Shown here piece by piece: positions 52,986-61,445 of a stretch of 64,000 bases of DNA. Both the position numbers and the translations under genes were made by a program. This DNA comes from Austwickia sp. (GTDB lineage: Bacteria > Actinomycetota > Actinomycetes > Actinomycetales > Dermatophilaceae). A model generated the notes under the pieces. It was not told where the DNA came from. It did no database searches and saw only the letters and a program-made list of their open reading frames with translations. The stretch is taken from the NCBI GenBank assembly GCA_016699675.1, contig CP064985.1:2418001-2482000 (forward strand). The letters run 5' to 3'. Each line of letters starts with the position of its first letter. The first letter of the stretch is position 1.

Positions 52986-53800
52986 CGGGGCGGGTTCGCC
53001 GTGCGCGCGGCGACGAACGCGGCCAGTACGGCGACCGCGGCCGGCACGTCGGCGACGCGGCAGCACGCGGCCGTGCTCCCTCCACCGACCTTGATCGTCA
53101 CGTCGCCGCGGGCGGGATCCAGCGCCCGAAACGCCATCTCGTCGGTGACGTCGTCGCCCAGGTAGATCGTGGCGTCGGCGCCCACCTCCGCGGCGAGGCC
53201 GCGCAGCGCCGAGCCCTTGTTCGCCTCGATGACCCCGATCTCCTGGACGTCCTTGCCGCGCAGCGGATGGCAGTCCGAGAACTGCTCGGCCACCTCGCCG
53301 GCCGCCGTCAGCGCCGCCGAGTTCGCGGGTTCGGGCATGCCGCGCGTGTGCAGGACCACCGCGGCGGGCTTGCGTTCGATCCGGCTGCCGGGATGTGCCG
53401 CGACCACGGCGTGCAGCGCCTCGTCCAGGGCGCTCAGCAGGTCGGTCTGAGCGGGGGTGAGCTGACCCGAGCCGACGACGCGACTCGACTGGGCCCCGTG
53501 CGTCCCGATGAAGACGACACGGGGGTCGTCGGCCAACCCCGAAAGATCTTGCAGGACGGCGAGGTCACGCCCCGAGACGAGGGCGACCGTGACGCCCGGC
53601 AGGGCCAGCGCCGCCCGGAGGGCCTCGATGGCGCCGGGTGCCGGCCGGGCCTGCATCGGGTCCTGGACGAACGGCGCCAGCGTGCCGTCGAAGTCGGTGG
53701 CCAGCACCACGGTCGGCAGCGCCGCGGCCCGACGTACCAGCTCGTGCACGTCAGCGCTCAGCTCGGCGGCGGCCTGCGCACCCCCCGGTCGCGCGGTCAC
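52982..53800 (-). CDS. otsB: Trehalose-6-phosphate phosphatase
   Basis: A 272-residue HAD-family phosphatase that finishes trehalose synthesis by the OtsA-OtsB route. The HAD nucleophile motif is ATDFDGTLAPF (D36, D38), followed by ALVSGRD, GTHGAQ, and IYLGDDVTDEMAF for Mg2+ binding. The GTG start overlaps the otsA stop (GTGA). Confidence 0.93.
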   Translation of the reverse strand: MTARPGGAQAAAELSADVHELVRRAAALPTVVLATDFDGTLAPFVQDPMQARPAPGAIEALRAALALPGVTVALVSGRDLAVLQDLSGLADDPRVVFIGTHGAQSSRVVGSGQLTPAQTDLLSALDEALHAVVAAHPGSRIERKPAAVVLHTRGMPEPANSAALTAAGEVAEQFSDCHPLRGKDVQEIGVIEANKGSALRGLAAEVGADATIYLGDDVTDEMAFRALDPARGDVTIKVGGGSTAACCRVADVPAAVAVLAAFVAARTANPPR

Positions 53801-55293
53801 CGTCGGCTCCCCGCCGCCTGGGTCGAGGGCTCCGCGGCCGGCCGCTCCGGCGCGGCCTCCAGCGCCTGCAGGAAGCTGGCGGCCCAGTGCTGCACGTCGT
53901 ACTGCGTGATGCGGCGCCGCAGCGCCCGCATCCGGCGCCGCCGCTCGGCGCTCGGCGCCGTGGCCGCCCTCATGATCGTCGCCTTCAGGCCCTGGATGTC
54001 ATGCGGGTTGCACAGATAGGCCTGGGTGAGTTCCTCTGCGGCGCCAGCGAACTCGGACAGCACCAGGGCGCCCGTGTCGTCGGGGTGGCAGGCGATGTAT
54101 TCCTTCGCGACGAGATTCATCCCGTCCCGCAGCGGGGTCACGAGCATGACGTCGGCGGCCCGATACATCGCGGCCATCTCCGCCTGGTCGAAGCTCTGGT
54201 GCAGGTATTCGATCGCCGCCGAGCCCAGGGAGCTGTAGTCGCCGTTGGCCTGCGCCACCGTGAGTTCGACCTGCTCGCGGAGGTCCTTGTAGGCGTCGAC
54301 CCGCTCCCGGCTGGGCACGGCCACCTGGATCAAGCACTGCTCGGGCGGGGCGATGGCCCCGTCGCGGAGCAACTCCTGGTAGGCCTTCAGGCGGTGCCGG
54401 ATGCCCTTGGTGTAGTCGAGGCGATCGCAGCCGAGCATGAGCACCTTGGGGTTGCCCAGCGACTCGCGGATCTCCTTGGCCCGCGCCTGGACCTCCGGCC
54501 GCGCGGCCAGTTCGGTGAAGTGGGCCGTGTCGATGGAGATCGGCACGCCGGCGGCGCGCACCGCCCGGTGCTGGCCGGGGGGTCCGGCGGTGTAGACGAT
54601 GTCGCGCTTCAACCGCAGCCCGGCGAGCTCCCGGCAGGCGCGCCGGAAGTTGGCCGCGTCCGAGGACTTCTGGAAGCCGAGGAAGTCCGCCCCGAGGAGG
54701 CCGTCGATGATCTCGCGGCGCCACGGGAGCTGCGCGAACAGTTCCACCGGCGGGAACGGGATGTGGTTGAACCAGCCGATCCGGACGTCTGGGCGCAGCT
54801 CGCGCACGAGCGCGGGCACCAGTTGCAGCTGATAGTCGTGCACCCACACCGTGGCGTTCGGCGCAGCGACAGTCGCGATCGCCTCCGCGAAGCGTTTGTT
54901 GACCCTCGTGTAGGCCTGCCACCAGCGCCGATGGAAGGTCGCAGGGACGATGACGTCGTGGTAGATCGGCCAGAGCGTGTCGTTGGACAGGCCCTCGTAG
55001 TGGTCGGCGATCTCCTCGGCGCTCAACGGGACGGGGTACAGATACATGCCCGCGTCCTCGAACGGGGCGGGGGCTTCGCCCGCGTCCCCGGCCCAGCCGA
55101 TCCAGGCGCCCTCCCGGCCCCGCATCACCGAGTCCATCGCCGAGACCAGCCCACCGGGGCTGCGTTGCCAGCTGACCGTGCCGTCCGCAGCCTCCTTGCG
55201 GTCGACGGGCAGGCGGTTCGCGGCGATCACGAAGTCGTAGGTCTGCTCGGTGGCAGGTGCGACGTCCGGCCGCGCTGTCGTGCGCTCGCTCAC
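53797..55293 (-). CDS. otsA: Trehalose-6-phosphate synthase
   Basis: A 498-residue GT20 enzyme joining UDP/ADP-glucose and glucose-6-phosphate. Key regions: IAANRLPVDR, SPGGLVSAM, VWVHDYQLQLVPALVRE, IGWFNHIPFPP, DRLDYTKGIRHRLKAY, and LVTPLRDGMNLVAKEY. The C-terminal 25 residues are low complexity. The GTG at 55293 has GAGGAG about 8 nt upstream. It is divergent from the kinase gene with a 235-bp gap. Confidence 0.94.
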   Translation of the reverse strand: MSERTTARPDVAPATEQTYDFVIAANRLPVDRKEAADGTVSWQRSPGGLVSAMDSVMRGREGAWIGWAGDAGEAPAPFEDAGMYLYPVPLSAEEIADHYEGLSNDTLWPIYHDVIVPATFHRRWWQAYTRVNKRFAEAIATVAAPNATVWVHDYQLQLVPALVRELRPDVRIGWFNHIPFPPVELFAQLPWRREIIDGLLGADFLGFQKSSDAANFRRACRELAGLRLKRDIVYTAGPPGQHRAVRAAGVPISIDTAHFTELAARPEVQARAKEIRESLGNPKVLMLGCDRLDYTKGIRHRLKAYQELLRDGAIAPPEQCLIQVAVPSRERVDAYKDLREQVELTVAQANGDYSSLGSAAIEYLHQSFDQAEMAAMYRAADVMLVTPLRDGMNLVAKEYIACHPDDTGALVLSEFAGAAEELTQAYLCNPHDIQGLKATIMRAATAPSAERRRRMRALRRRITQYDVQHWAASFLQALEAAPERPAAEPSTQAAGSRR

Positions 55294-55528
55294 GTGTCTC
55301 AGCTCCTCACCAATCGGGCGATCTCCACTCTATGGCCGGGGTGCGAGCCCACCGGCGGGAGGGACTGGGCGAACCTGCCCGGGGGAGCGGATCGGCGGGT
55401 CGAGACGTCGTAGGGGAAGCTCCGTCCCGGCGTGCTCGCCCCTCCCAGGGGGGTTCCAGCGACGCGCCGTACCCTGAGCGAGGCTCCGGGTGGGCCGTCG
55501 TCGGGGCGCCAGGAGAGGGGGGTCACAG

Positions 55529-57205
55529 GTGGGGATGGTGGGCCGCTACCGCCTCTGCTCCGAGCTCGGCCGCGGCGGCATGGGCGTCGTTCACCTGGCG
55601 CTGGACGATCGGGGCCGCGCGGTGGCCGTCAAGGTGCTCCGCGACCACGTGACGGACGACCCGGCGACGCGCGCGCGGCTGGCGCGCGAGGTCGATCACC
55701 TCTGGCGGATTCGGCACCCGGGGGTCGCGGGCATCGTCGACGCCGACGTCCAGGGATCGCGGCCGTACGTCGTGACCCGGTACATTCCCGGCCCGCCGTT
55801 GGATCGGTACGTCGCCCAACACGGCCCACTGCCCCCCGAGGCCCTGTTCGCCCTCGCGCGGGACCTCTCCGAGGCGCTCTCCGCGGTGCACGCGGCCGGC
55901 GTGGTGCACCGTGATCTCAAGCCCGCCAACGTCTTGCTGCACGACGGGCGGCCCGTGCTCATCGACTTCGGGATCGCGTACGGCACCGACGACGCCCGGA
56001 TCACGTCGACGGGTCTGGTGATGGGCACGCCGGGGTTCCTGGCCCCGGAAATCCTCGACGGGGCGCAGGTCACCTCGGCCACGGACTGGTGGGCGTGGGC
56101 CGCGACGCTGGCCTTCGCGGCCTCCGGCCGGGTGCCGTTCGGCGAGGGCCCGGCCGATGCGGTCCTGGCCCGCATCCGGGCTGGCGAGTGCGACCTCGCC
56201 GGGGTCGACCCCGCCTTGGCGCCGCTGCTGCGCGCGGCCCTCGATCCCCAGCCGACAGCGCGGCCGACGCAGGCGCAGATCCTGGCGGGGCTGGAGCGAT
56301 ACGCCGCGCGGGGTGGGCCCACCGCGTCCTTGCCCGCGTTGCCCCGCACCGAGGTCATCCCCGCGGTGGCGAGGACGGCGCCCGTCCCGATCGTCCCGGC
56401 GTCGCCCGCTTCTCCTGGGGTGCGGGCCGCAGCGTACGGAGCACCGGTCGCTGCGCCGCACGGGTCGGCCTCCGGGCATCAAGTCGCTGCGCCGCATGGG
56501 TCCCCGTCCCGGCCGCCCGCCGCGGCGCCGTACGCGCCGTACGCCCCGCCGCCGGGCGCGGCGTACGGAAGTGGGGCCGTCCCGCGGGCCCGACGGACCG
56601 GGGTGATCGTCGCGGGAGCGGCGCTTCTCGCGGCGTTTGCGCTGGTCGCGCCGGTGCTTGCGCTGGTTGCCGGGACCGCGTGGTCCTGGGTGGCGCGCAC
56701 GGTGGACCGCGCCGTCGTGGGGCTGAGCCTGCGGCGCGGGGAGTACGGCGTACGGCGCGGCGACGTGGCGGGAGCCGTGGTGCGTTCTCCGGCGTACGCC
56801 GTGGGGGCGGCGCTCGGCAGCATCTTCGGTGCGATCCTTCCCGCGCTCGCGGGGGGATGTGCCCTCGCGGGGGCCATCGCGCTGCAGGGGGCTGGGCCAG
56901 TCCCCGGGTCGGCGAGCGACACCTCGGCCGCGGCGCCTCTGCTCGCGGGGGCTGCCGCCGCGCTGCTCGTCGGCTGGTGGGGGCCGGGGGGATCCACGGT
57001 ACGTCGAGGGTCGCGGGTGGTCGCGCGAGCTCTCACCCCGGGTCGACACGGGTCCACGGTTGTGGCCGCGGTCTTGCTCCTGGCAGGCGCGGTGGTCGCG
57101 TTGATCTCCCAGTCGAGCGGATTCGAACCCACCTGGGCGCCCCTAGGAGACGACCCGTTCGCGTGGGTGCGGGGTCTCTCGGCGTCGGGCCTCCGCAGCT
57201 CGTGA
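55529..57205 (+). CDS. Membrane-anchored Ser/Thr protein kinase
   Basis: A 558-residue Hanks-type kinase. Residues ~5-260 hold ELGRGGMGVVHLA (P-loop), VAVKVL with K35, VHRDLKPANVLL with catalytic D129, IDFGIA, and MGTPGFLAPE. A Pro/Ala-rich linker (~270-355) leads to about four membrane segments (358-387, ~415-450, ~466-486, ~508-530), with no PASTA or other sensor domain outside. The GTG at 55529 or the ATG at 55535 may be the start. It lies alone before rpf; its substrate is unknown. Confidence 0.9.
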   Translation: MGMVGRYRLCSELGRGGMGVVHLALDDRGRAVAVKVLRDHVTDDPATRARLAREVDHLWRIRHPGVAGIVDADVQGSRPYVVTRYIPGPPLDRYVAQHGPLPPEALFALARDLSEALSAVHAAGVVHRDLKPANVLLHDGRPVLIDFGIAYGTDDARITSTGLVMGTPGFLAPEILDGAQVTSATDWWAWAATLAFAASGRVPFGEGPADAVLARIRAGECDLAGVDPALAPLLRAALDPQPTARPTQAQILAGLERYAARGGPTASLPALPRTEVIPAVARTAPVPIVPASPASPGVRAAAYGAPVAAPHGSASGHQVAAPHGSPSRPPAAAPYAPYAPPPGAAYGSGAVPRARRTGVIVAGAALLAAFALVAPVLALVAGTAWSWVARTVDRAVVGLSLRRGEYGVRRGDVAGAVVRSPAYAVGAALGSIFGAILPALAGGCALAGAIALQGAGPVPGSASDTSAAAPLLAGAAAALLVGWWGPGGSTVRRGSRVVARALTPGRHGSTVVAAVLLLAGAVVALISQSSGFEPTWAPLGDDPFAWVRGLSASGLRSS

Positions 57206-57569
57206 GTCCTGGAAATCTCACGATGTGGATTATTCGGCGACCATTAGTTTGAGACCCTTTTCACATTCGTGACCCGACGCGCGCGGCAGGCTCCTGACCT
57301 GCGGGCCTGTGAGCTGCGCCGTTTCGTGGGACGCCACGCCGATGCGTACCGTTTCGTGACTTCGCCGTTGCGCAACCGTGACGTTTCAATGGGTGCGCCG
57401 CTAGTCTGGCCAACGTCGCGCTTCCGGCGCGCCGCCGTATCCCTGCCACGCAACGACGCCCCGGTCTGGGGGGTCGTCCAGCGATCGAATGTACGGCGAC
57501 GTGACGCGCGCGATATCCGCACATACCGCAACGTGTCCGCGCGCCCAACCTCGTCGGCGGACACGGCCG
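57206..57569. other. Noncoding stretch upstream of the rpf riboswitch
   Basis: After the kinase stop, 364 bp show no convincing coding character. The first 80 bp are AT-rich for this genome and may be a promoter. GTTTCGTG occurs twice within ~27 bp (57331 and 57351). The stretch likely contains the rpf promoter and upstream control sites, but none can be defined. Confidence 0.4.
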
Positions 57570-57574
57570 GCCCC

Positions 57575-57716
57575 TGAGCCGGAGCAGACGAGGGTGGGGG
57601 AACCAACCGGCAGTGGCCGGTGCGCCGTGGGGACACGGCTTGGGGTTAAGCCGGCAAGACCGGCCGGGCACCTGACGCCCGAACCCGACAGCTAACCCCG
57701 CAGGCGCCCGTCAGGA
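57575..57716 (+). ncRNA. c-di-AMP riboswitch (ydaO-yuaA type) before rpf
   Basis: The ~140 nt before the rpf gene contain the conserved ydaO core words: GGGGAACCAA near 57597, GGGGTTAAGCCG near 57642, and CCGAACCCGACAGCTAACCC at ~57679-57698, followed by GCAGGCG. Actinobacterial rpf genes are the classic targets of this riboswitch; ligand binding usually lowers expression. Boundaries are approximate because I did not fold the RNA. Confidence 0.85.
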
Positions 57717-57733
57717 AGGACATCGGAAGGCAC

Positions 57734-58597
57734 ATGGCCCATACCCCTAAGCACGTCGCCCCGCGCCGGCACATCAGCCGCGCTATCGGTACCGGCATCG
57801 CTACCCTCGCCACCGCGGCGGTCGGCGTTGCCATCGTCCCCTCGGCCGCGCACGCGGACGTCTGGGACAGCGTCGCCGCCTGTGAGGCCGGCGGGAACTG
57901 GAACATCAACACCGGCAACGGCTTCTACGGGGGCCTGCAGTTCACCCAGTCCAGCTGGCTCGCTGCCGGTGGTGGCGCCTACGCCTCCCGGGCGGACCTG
58001 GCCAGCCGCGAAGCACAGATCGCCGTCGGTCAGCGGCTCCTCGCCATGCAGGGCCCGGGCGCCTGGCCCGTCTGCTCGGTGCGCGCCGGCCTGACCCGCG
58101 GTAGCGGTGGCGGCTCCGTCGCCCCGGCGCCGGCCCGCGCGGCCGCGCCTGCTGCCCCGGCTCGTACCGCCGCGGCCGCTCCCGCCCAGGCCAAGGCCGC
58201 CGCCGCCACGCCCGCTGCTGCCGCTGCCGTCCCGGCTGCGGTCGTCAAGCCGGCCGCCGGCGCCCTGAAGCCGGCCGACACGAAGCTGGTCCAGTCCTGG
58301 ACCGGCACCGGTGCGGGCGTCTGGGACGCCAAGGCGCTGAGCGCGCTGCAGGCCAAGCTCGGCGCGAACGCGACCGGCAAGACCGACGTCCAGACCATCG
58401 CCGCCGCCGAGAAGCTGGTCGGCCTCTCCGCCTCCGGCCTGGACTACTTCACGCAGCCGATGCTGGACAAGCTCTCGGCGTACGCGCAGGTCAAGCTCGC
58501 CGAGGCCAGCGCCAAGGCGCTCGCGTCCGCGGCCGAGGGTGGCTCGATCTCGCAGAGCACGCTGCAGCTCGCGGTGGCCCCCGCGTCGTACCGCTGA
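57734..58597 (+). CDS. rpfA: Resuscitation-promoting factor, transglycosylase-like
   Basis: A 287-residue secreted muralytic protein. A signal peptide ends at SAAHA-DVW. The Rpf domain (~42-110) has VWDSVAACEAGGNWNINTGN with catalytic Glu, then GFYGGLQFTQSSWLAAGG and GPGAWPVC. An Ala/Pro linker follows, and the C-terminal ~95 residues form a helical domain resembling a peptidoglycan-binding-type module (LSALQAKLGANATGKTDVQT). GGAAGG and AGGAAGGA lie just upstream. Expression is probably limited by the preceding c-di-AMP riboswitch. Confidence 0.93.
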   Translation: MAHTPKHVAPRRHISRAIGTGIATLATAAVGVAIVPSAAHADVWDSVAACEAGGNWNINTGNGFYGGLQFTQSSWLAAGGGAYASRADLASREAQIAVGQRLLAMQGPGAWPVCSVRAGLTRGSGGGSVAPAPARAAAPAAPARTAAAAPAQAKAAAATPAAAAAVPAAVVKPAAGALKPADTKLVQSWTGTGAGVWDAKALSALQAKLGANATGKTDVQTIAAAEKLVGLSASGLDYFTQPMLDKLSAYAQVKLAEASAKALASAAEGGSISQSTLQLAVAPASYR

Positions 58598-58651
58598 TCA
58601 ACTCCCGCCCGCCTCGGGTGGATGCTCGTCCGCTTACGCGGTAAAACCGGC

Positions 58652-58684
58652 GAGGCCCGGACCCATCAGGGGGGTCCGGGCCTC
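58652..58684 (+). terminator. Terminator after rpf
   Basis: GAGGCCCGGACCC (58652-58664) and GGGTCCGGGCCTC (58672-58684) form a perfect 13-bp stem with a 7-nt loop, 54 bp after the rpf stop. Confidence 0.85.
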
Positions 58685-58704
58685 CGTCGTGTCCTCGGGG
58701 TGCC

Positions 58705-58770
58705 GAGCTGGAGAAGGGACTCGATCCCCACCGTCCGGCCAGAGAAGGGACTCGATCCCACCGTCCGGCT
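58705..58770 (-). repeat. Duplicated tRNA-Thr 3'-end fragments
   Basis: A 20-nt stretch at 58705-58724 is identical to 58879-58898, the 3' end (T arm and acceptor) of the tRNA-Thr gene. A second partial copy begins at 58743; both copies continue with the shared sequence ACCGTCCGGC, so the fragment itself was duplicated in tandem. Such 3'-end copies are typical of attachment-site scars next to tRNA genes. Confidence 0.75.
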
Positions 58771-58879
58771 CGCTCCGCTCGCAAAACGTCGGGGGCCCAC
58801 CTGCGGGTTCGAGTCACCTACTGCATTGCGCGGGTGGCGACGGGCGCTCGCTGCTCCCGACCCCTCGCCACCCGCGCAG

Positions 58880-58952
58880 AGCTGGAGAAGGGACTCGAAC
58901 CCTCAACCACCTGTTTACAAGACAGGTGCGCTACCGATTGCGCCACTCCAGC
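58880..58952 (-). tRNA. tRNA-Thr (anticodon TGT)
   Basis: Minus-strand cloverleaf of 73 nt: acceptor GCTGGAG/CTCCAGC, D arm GCGC-AATCGGTA-GCGC, anticodon stem CCTGT/ACAGG with loop CTTGTAA (anticodon TGT), and T arm with TTCGAGT loop. The discriminator is T and CCA is not encoded. It lies at the border between conserved genes and the accessory region. Confidence 0.93.
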
Positions 58953-59144
58953 GGGCGCCCACGGCGTACGGGAAACCGCAACAGCCCCAGGCGACCCCAC
59001 GATCCTAACCGCGGGGAACGTCCGGCCGGAGCACCGCCGCCGCGCCGCCCCTGCCCGCCGCGCCACGAGCAGGTGACCCGAACACCTTGGGTGGGTCCAC
59101 CGAGTGCCTGGCGCATGTATCTAAACCCCACCTCAGTTGCTCCT

Positions 59145-60231
59145 CTAGTGTCGTGAGTCGTTAATTCGTTTGCAGTAGCCGGCGAGGGTTTCGAGGATCT
59201 GGTCGGCGCTCTTGGTCCAGACGAAGGGCTTGGGGTTCTTGTTCCACTCCTGGGTCCAGGTGACGATGTCGCGTTCGAGCTCGATGACCGAGCGGTGGGT
59301 CGCGCGTTGTAGCTTGCGGCGGGTCAACTCGGCGAACCAGCGTTCGACGAGGTTGAGCCAGGACGCCGAGGTCGGGGTGAAGTGCAGCACCACGCGGGGG
59401 TGTTTGAGCAGCCAGGCCTTCACGGCCGGAGTCTTGTGGGTGGCGTAGTTGTCCAGCACGAGGTGCAGCTCCAGCCCGGCGGGGGTGACCCTGTCGACTT
59501 CCTTGAGGAAGGCCAGAAACTCGCTGCTGCGGTGGCGCCGGTAGTTCCGCCCGATCACCGCCCCGGAGACGATGTCCATCGCCGCGAACCCGGGCGTCGT
59601 GCCGTGGCGGACGTAGTCGGGGGTGGCCCGCGCGGGTGTACCGGGCATCATCGGCAGGATCGGCGCGGTCCGGTCCAGCGCCTGGACCTGGGACTTCTCA
59701 TCGACCGCGAGGACCAGCGCGTTCTCCGGTGGTGACATGTACAACCCGACGATATCGCGGACCTTGTCCACGAAGTCGGGGTCTTTGGACAGTTTCCAGG
59801 AGTCCACTGCGTGCGGTTTGAGCCCGAACGCCCGCCAGATCCGCGACACCTGGGTCTGGTTCAGCCCCTGGTCGGCGGCCATCGACCGGGTCGACCAGTG
59901 CGTATCCCCGTTCGGCGGCGTGTCCTGCAACGTCCGGGTGATCAGGGCGTTGATCTGCTCATCCGTGAGCTTGCGCGGCTGCCCCGGTCGCGGCGCGTCC
60001 TCCAGCCCGTCGAGACGACCGGCCGCGAACCGGTCGCGCCACTTCGTGACCGTCGCAGCGCTCACCCCGAGCCGGCGCGCCACCCCGGCCACGTGCGGGT
60101 CATCGGCGTACGCCAACACGATCGAGGCCCGCTGCACCAGCCTGGCCGCCGACGTCGGCCGCTTGATCCACCCCGTCAACACCGCCCGCTCGATCGGTCA
60201 ACACCAACGGCTTCGCGGCAGGACCCGACAT
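59145..60231 (-). pseudogene. IS630 transposase with N-terminal frameshift
   Basis: The main frame (from GTG 60182) encodes 345 residues: helix-turn-helix region GVARRLGVSAATVTKWRDRF and LNQTQVSRIWRAFG, then the DDE catalytic core with LVLAVDEKSQVQAL, LVLDNYATHKTPAVK and SASWLNLVERWFAEL. A better start, ATG 60231 (MSGPAAKPLVLTDR), is in another frame; losing one base near 60191 splits LTDR from ERAVLTGW, as comparison with typical family N-termini shows. The stop codon TAG uses the flanking TA target plus an outside base. It may be inactive, or recode. Confidence 0.82.
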
Positions 60232-60276
60232 ACACGAATCCTACCCAACAGCAGGCGAATTAATGACTCACGACAC
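59148..60276 (-). mobile_element. IS630-family insertion sequence
   Basis: Ends are inverted repeats beginning GTGTCGTGAGTC; 20 of 21 bp match between the left end (59148-59168) and the right end (60256-60276). TA dinucleotides flank both ends (59146-59147 and 60277-60278), the target duplication expected for IS630. One transposase gene, frameshifted near its start, fills the element. It separates the tRNA-Thr from the cysteine peptidase gene. Confidence 0.92.
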
Positions 60277-60308
60277 TAGATGTCCACACGTCGAGAGGAA
60301 GGTCCGTC

Positions 60309-60377
60309 ATGTGTGGTTCAGCCAAGGTTGCCCGAGCAGCCGTCTTGTTCCCGTCAGTTTCTCGATCCGGGCGTTGA
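60309..60377 (+). CDS. Putative 22-residue leader ORF before the cysteine peptidase
   Basis: AGGAAGG (60296-60302) lies 6 nt before an ATG encoding MCGSAKVARAAVLFPSVSRS and two more residues, stopping at TGA 60375-60377, 1 nt before the peptidase ATG. It carries the only strong ribosome binding site here and is in a different frame from the peptidase, so it could drive coupled translation. It starts 31 bp from the IS630 end. Alternatively it is a remnant of a frameshifted N-terminus. Confidence 0.4.
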   Translation: MCGSAKVARAAVLFPSVSRSGR

Positions 60378-60378
60378 C

Positions 60379-61425
60379 ATGGGCGCCCAGAGTAATTGGC
60401 GCTTCTGCGTCAAGTGTTTCGGTCTCTTTTGGTATGGCTATCCCACAAAGGGCACGTGTCCGCGCGGTGGCGGTCATGATCCCGGGGGCAGCTGGGACTT
60501 CTCGCTGGTGGTGTTGGATACGAATCCCCCGGCGCCGAATCCAGGTGGTGGAGGTTCCGGCCCCCCCGTGCAGAGCAATTGGCGGTTCTGCACCAAATGC
60601 TTCGGCCTGTTCTGGTACGGCTACCAGACGGCGGGGTCCTGTCCGCTCGGGGGAGCCCACTCCCCGCACCGATCGGCCAGCCCTACCGGCGCGTGGAGCA
60701 GCATCAACCTCGGCTTGCCGGTGGTCGACACCAACGCTCCGCCGGCGCGTGCTGGCGGCGGCGGCACCGGCGTGCCCCGCCAAAGCAATTGGCGCTTCTG
60801 CACGAAATGTTTCGGCCTGTTCTGGTATGGCTATTCGTCGGCGGGGCAATGCCCGACGGGCGGGGAACACAGTCCCCACCAGTCCGCGAGCCCTAGTGGC
60901 GCCGGGTCGAGCTGGAACTTCGGTCTTGACGTGGTCACGACCCTGCCGGCCACTGGTCGGTTGTGGCTGAATGAGGAGCACCAGCAGCAAACGCAATGGT
61001 GCTGGGCGGCGTCCTCGGTCAGCATCGCCAAGTTCTACGACCCGTCGAGCACCTGGTCGCAGTGCAGCTTGGTCAACCAGGCGTTCGGCCAGACGAGTTG
61101 TTGCACCAACGGCTCCTCCGCCGCCTGCAATCAGCCGTGGTATCCCGAAAAATCATTGCCGATCGTTGGTCATTTTGATGCGAAGGTGAACGGGAAGCCA
61201 ACCTTCCAGAAGGTGCAAGAAATGATCACCGCGCGGCGTCCGATCTCGGTGAACGTCCAATGGAACGGTGGGGGCGGCCACAACCCCGTCGTGGACGGTT
61301 TCGATACGACGGGAACGATCGTGGTGCAGGACCCGTGGTATGGGGCATCCGTGCAGAACTTCGACGCGTTCCCCAGTCAGTACAACGGCGGTGGGAGCTG
61401 GTACTGCTCCTACTACACCAAGTGA
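60379..61425 (+). CDS. Papain-like cysteine peptidase with three zinc-ribbon-like repeats
   Basis: A 348-residue protein from ATG 60379 (frame open back to ATG 60280, two bases from the IS630). Three ~65-residue repeats start at residues 4, 65 and 135 with QSNWRFC-x-KCFGLFWYGY, then CPxGGxH; cysteines and histidine (C10, C13, C27, H33 and equivalents) fit C-x2-C-x13-C-x5-H metal sites. Gly/Pro linkers separate them. The C-terminal domain (~190-348) has QQQTQWCWAASSVSIAKFY with nucleophile C208, H301 in GGGGHNPVV and D318 in VVQDPW, a C39/C70 (AvrRpt2-like) pattern. No signal peptide is seen. The partner gene follows after 20 bp. Confidence 0.8.
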   Translation: MGAQSNWRFCVKCFGLFWYGYPTKGTCPRGGGHDPGGSWDFSLVVLDTNPPAPNPGGGGSGPPVQSNWRFCTKCFGLFWYGYQTAGSCPLGGAHSPHRSASPTGAWSSINLGLPVVDTNAPPARAGGGGTGVPRQSNWRFCTKCFGLFWYGYSSAGQCPTGGEHSPHQSASPSGAGSSWNFGLDVVTTLPATGRLWLNEEHQQQTQWCWAASSVSIAKFYDPSSTWSQCSLVNQAFGQTSCCTNGSSAACNQPWYPEKSLPIVGHFDAKVNGKPTFQKVQEMITARRPISVNVQWNGGGGHNPVVDGFDTTGTIVVQDPWYGASVQNFDAFPSQYNGGGSWYCSYYTK

Positions 61426-61445
61426 TGAGAGCGCAGGGAGACGAC

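Noticed and set aside
57244..57636. Minus-strand ORFs over the rpf upstream region
   Set aside because: They read through the riboswitch, have no domain or good start, and differ in composition from real genes nearby.
58799..58818. Second tRNA gene on the plus strand near a GGTTCGAGTC word
   Set aside because: Only a T-loop-like word is present; no acceptor, D or anticodon arms can be built around it.
58539..59156. Plus-strand ORFs across the tRNA-Thr region
   Set aside because: They include the reverse strand of a clear tRNA gene and tandem tRNA fragments; not protein coding.
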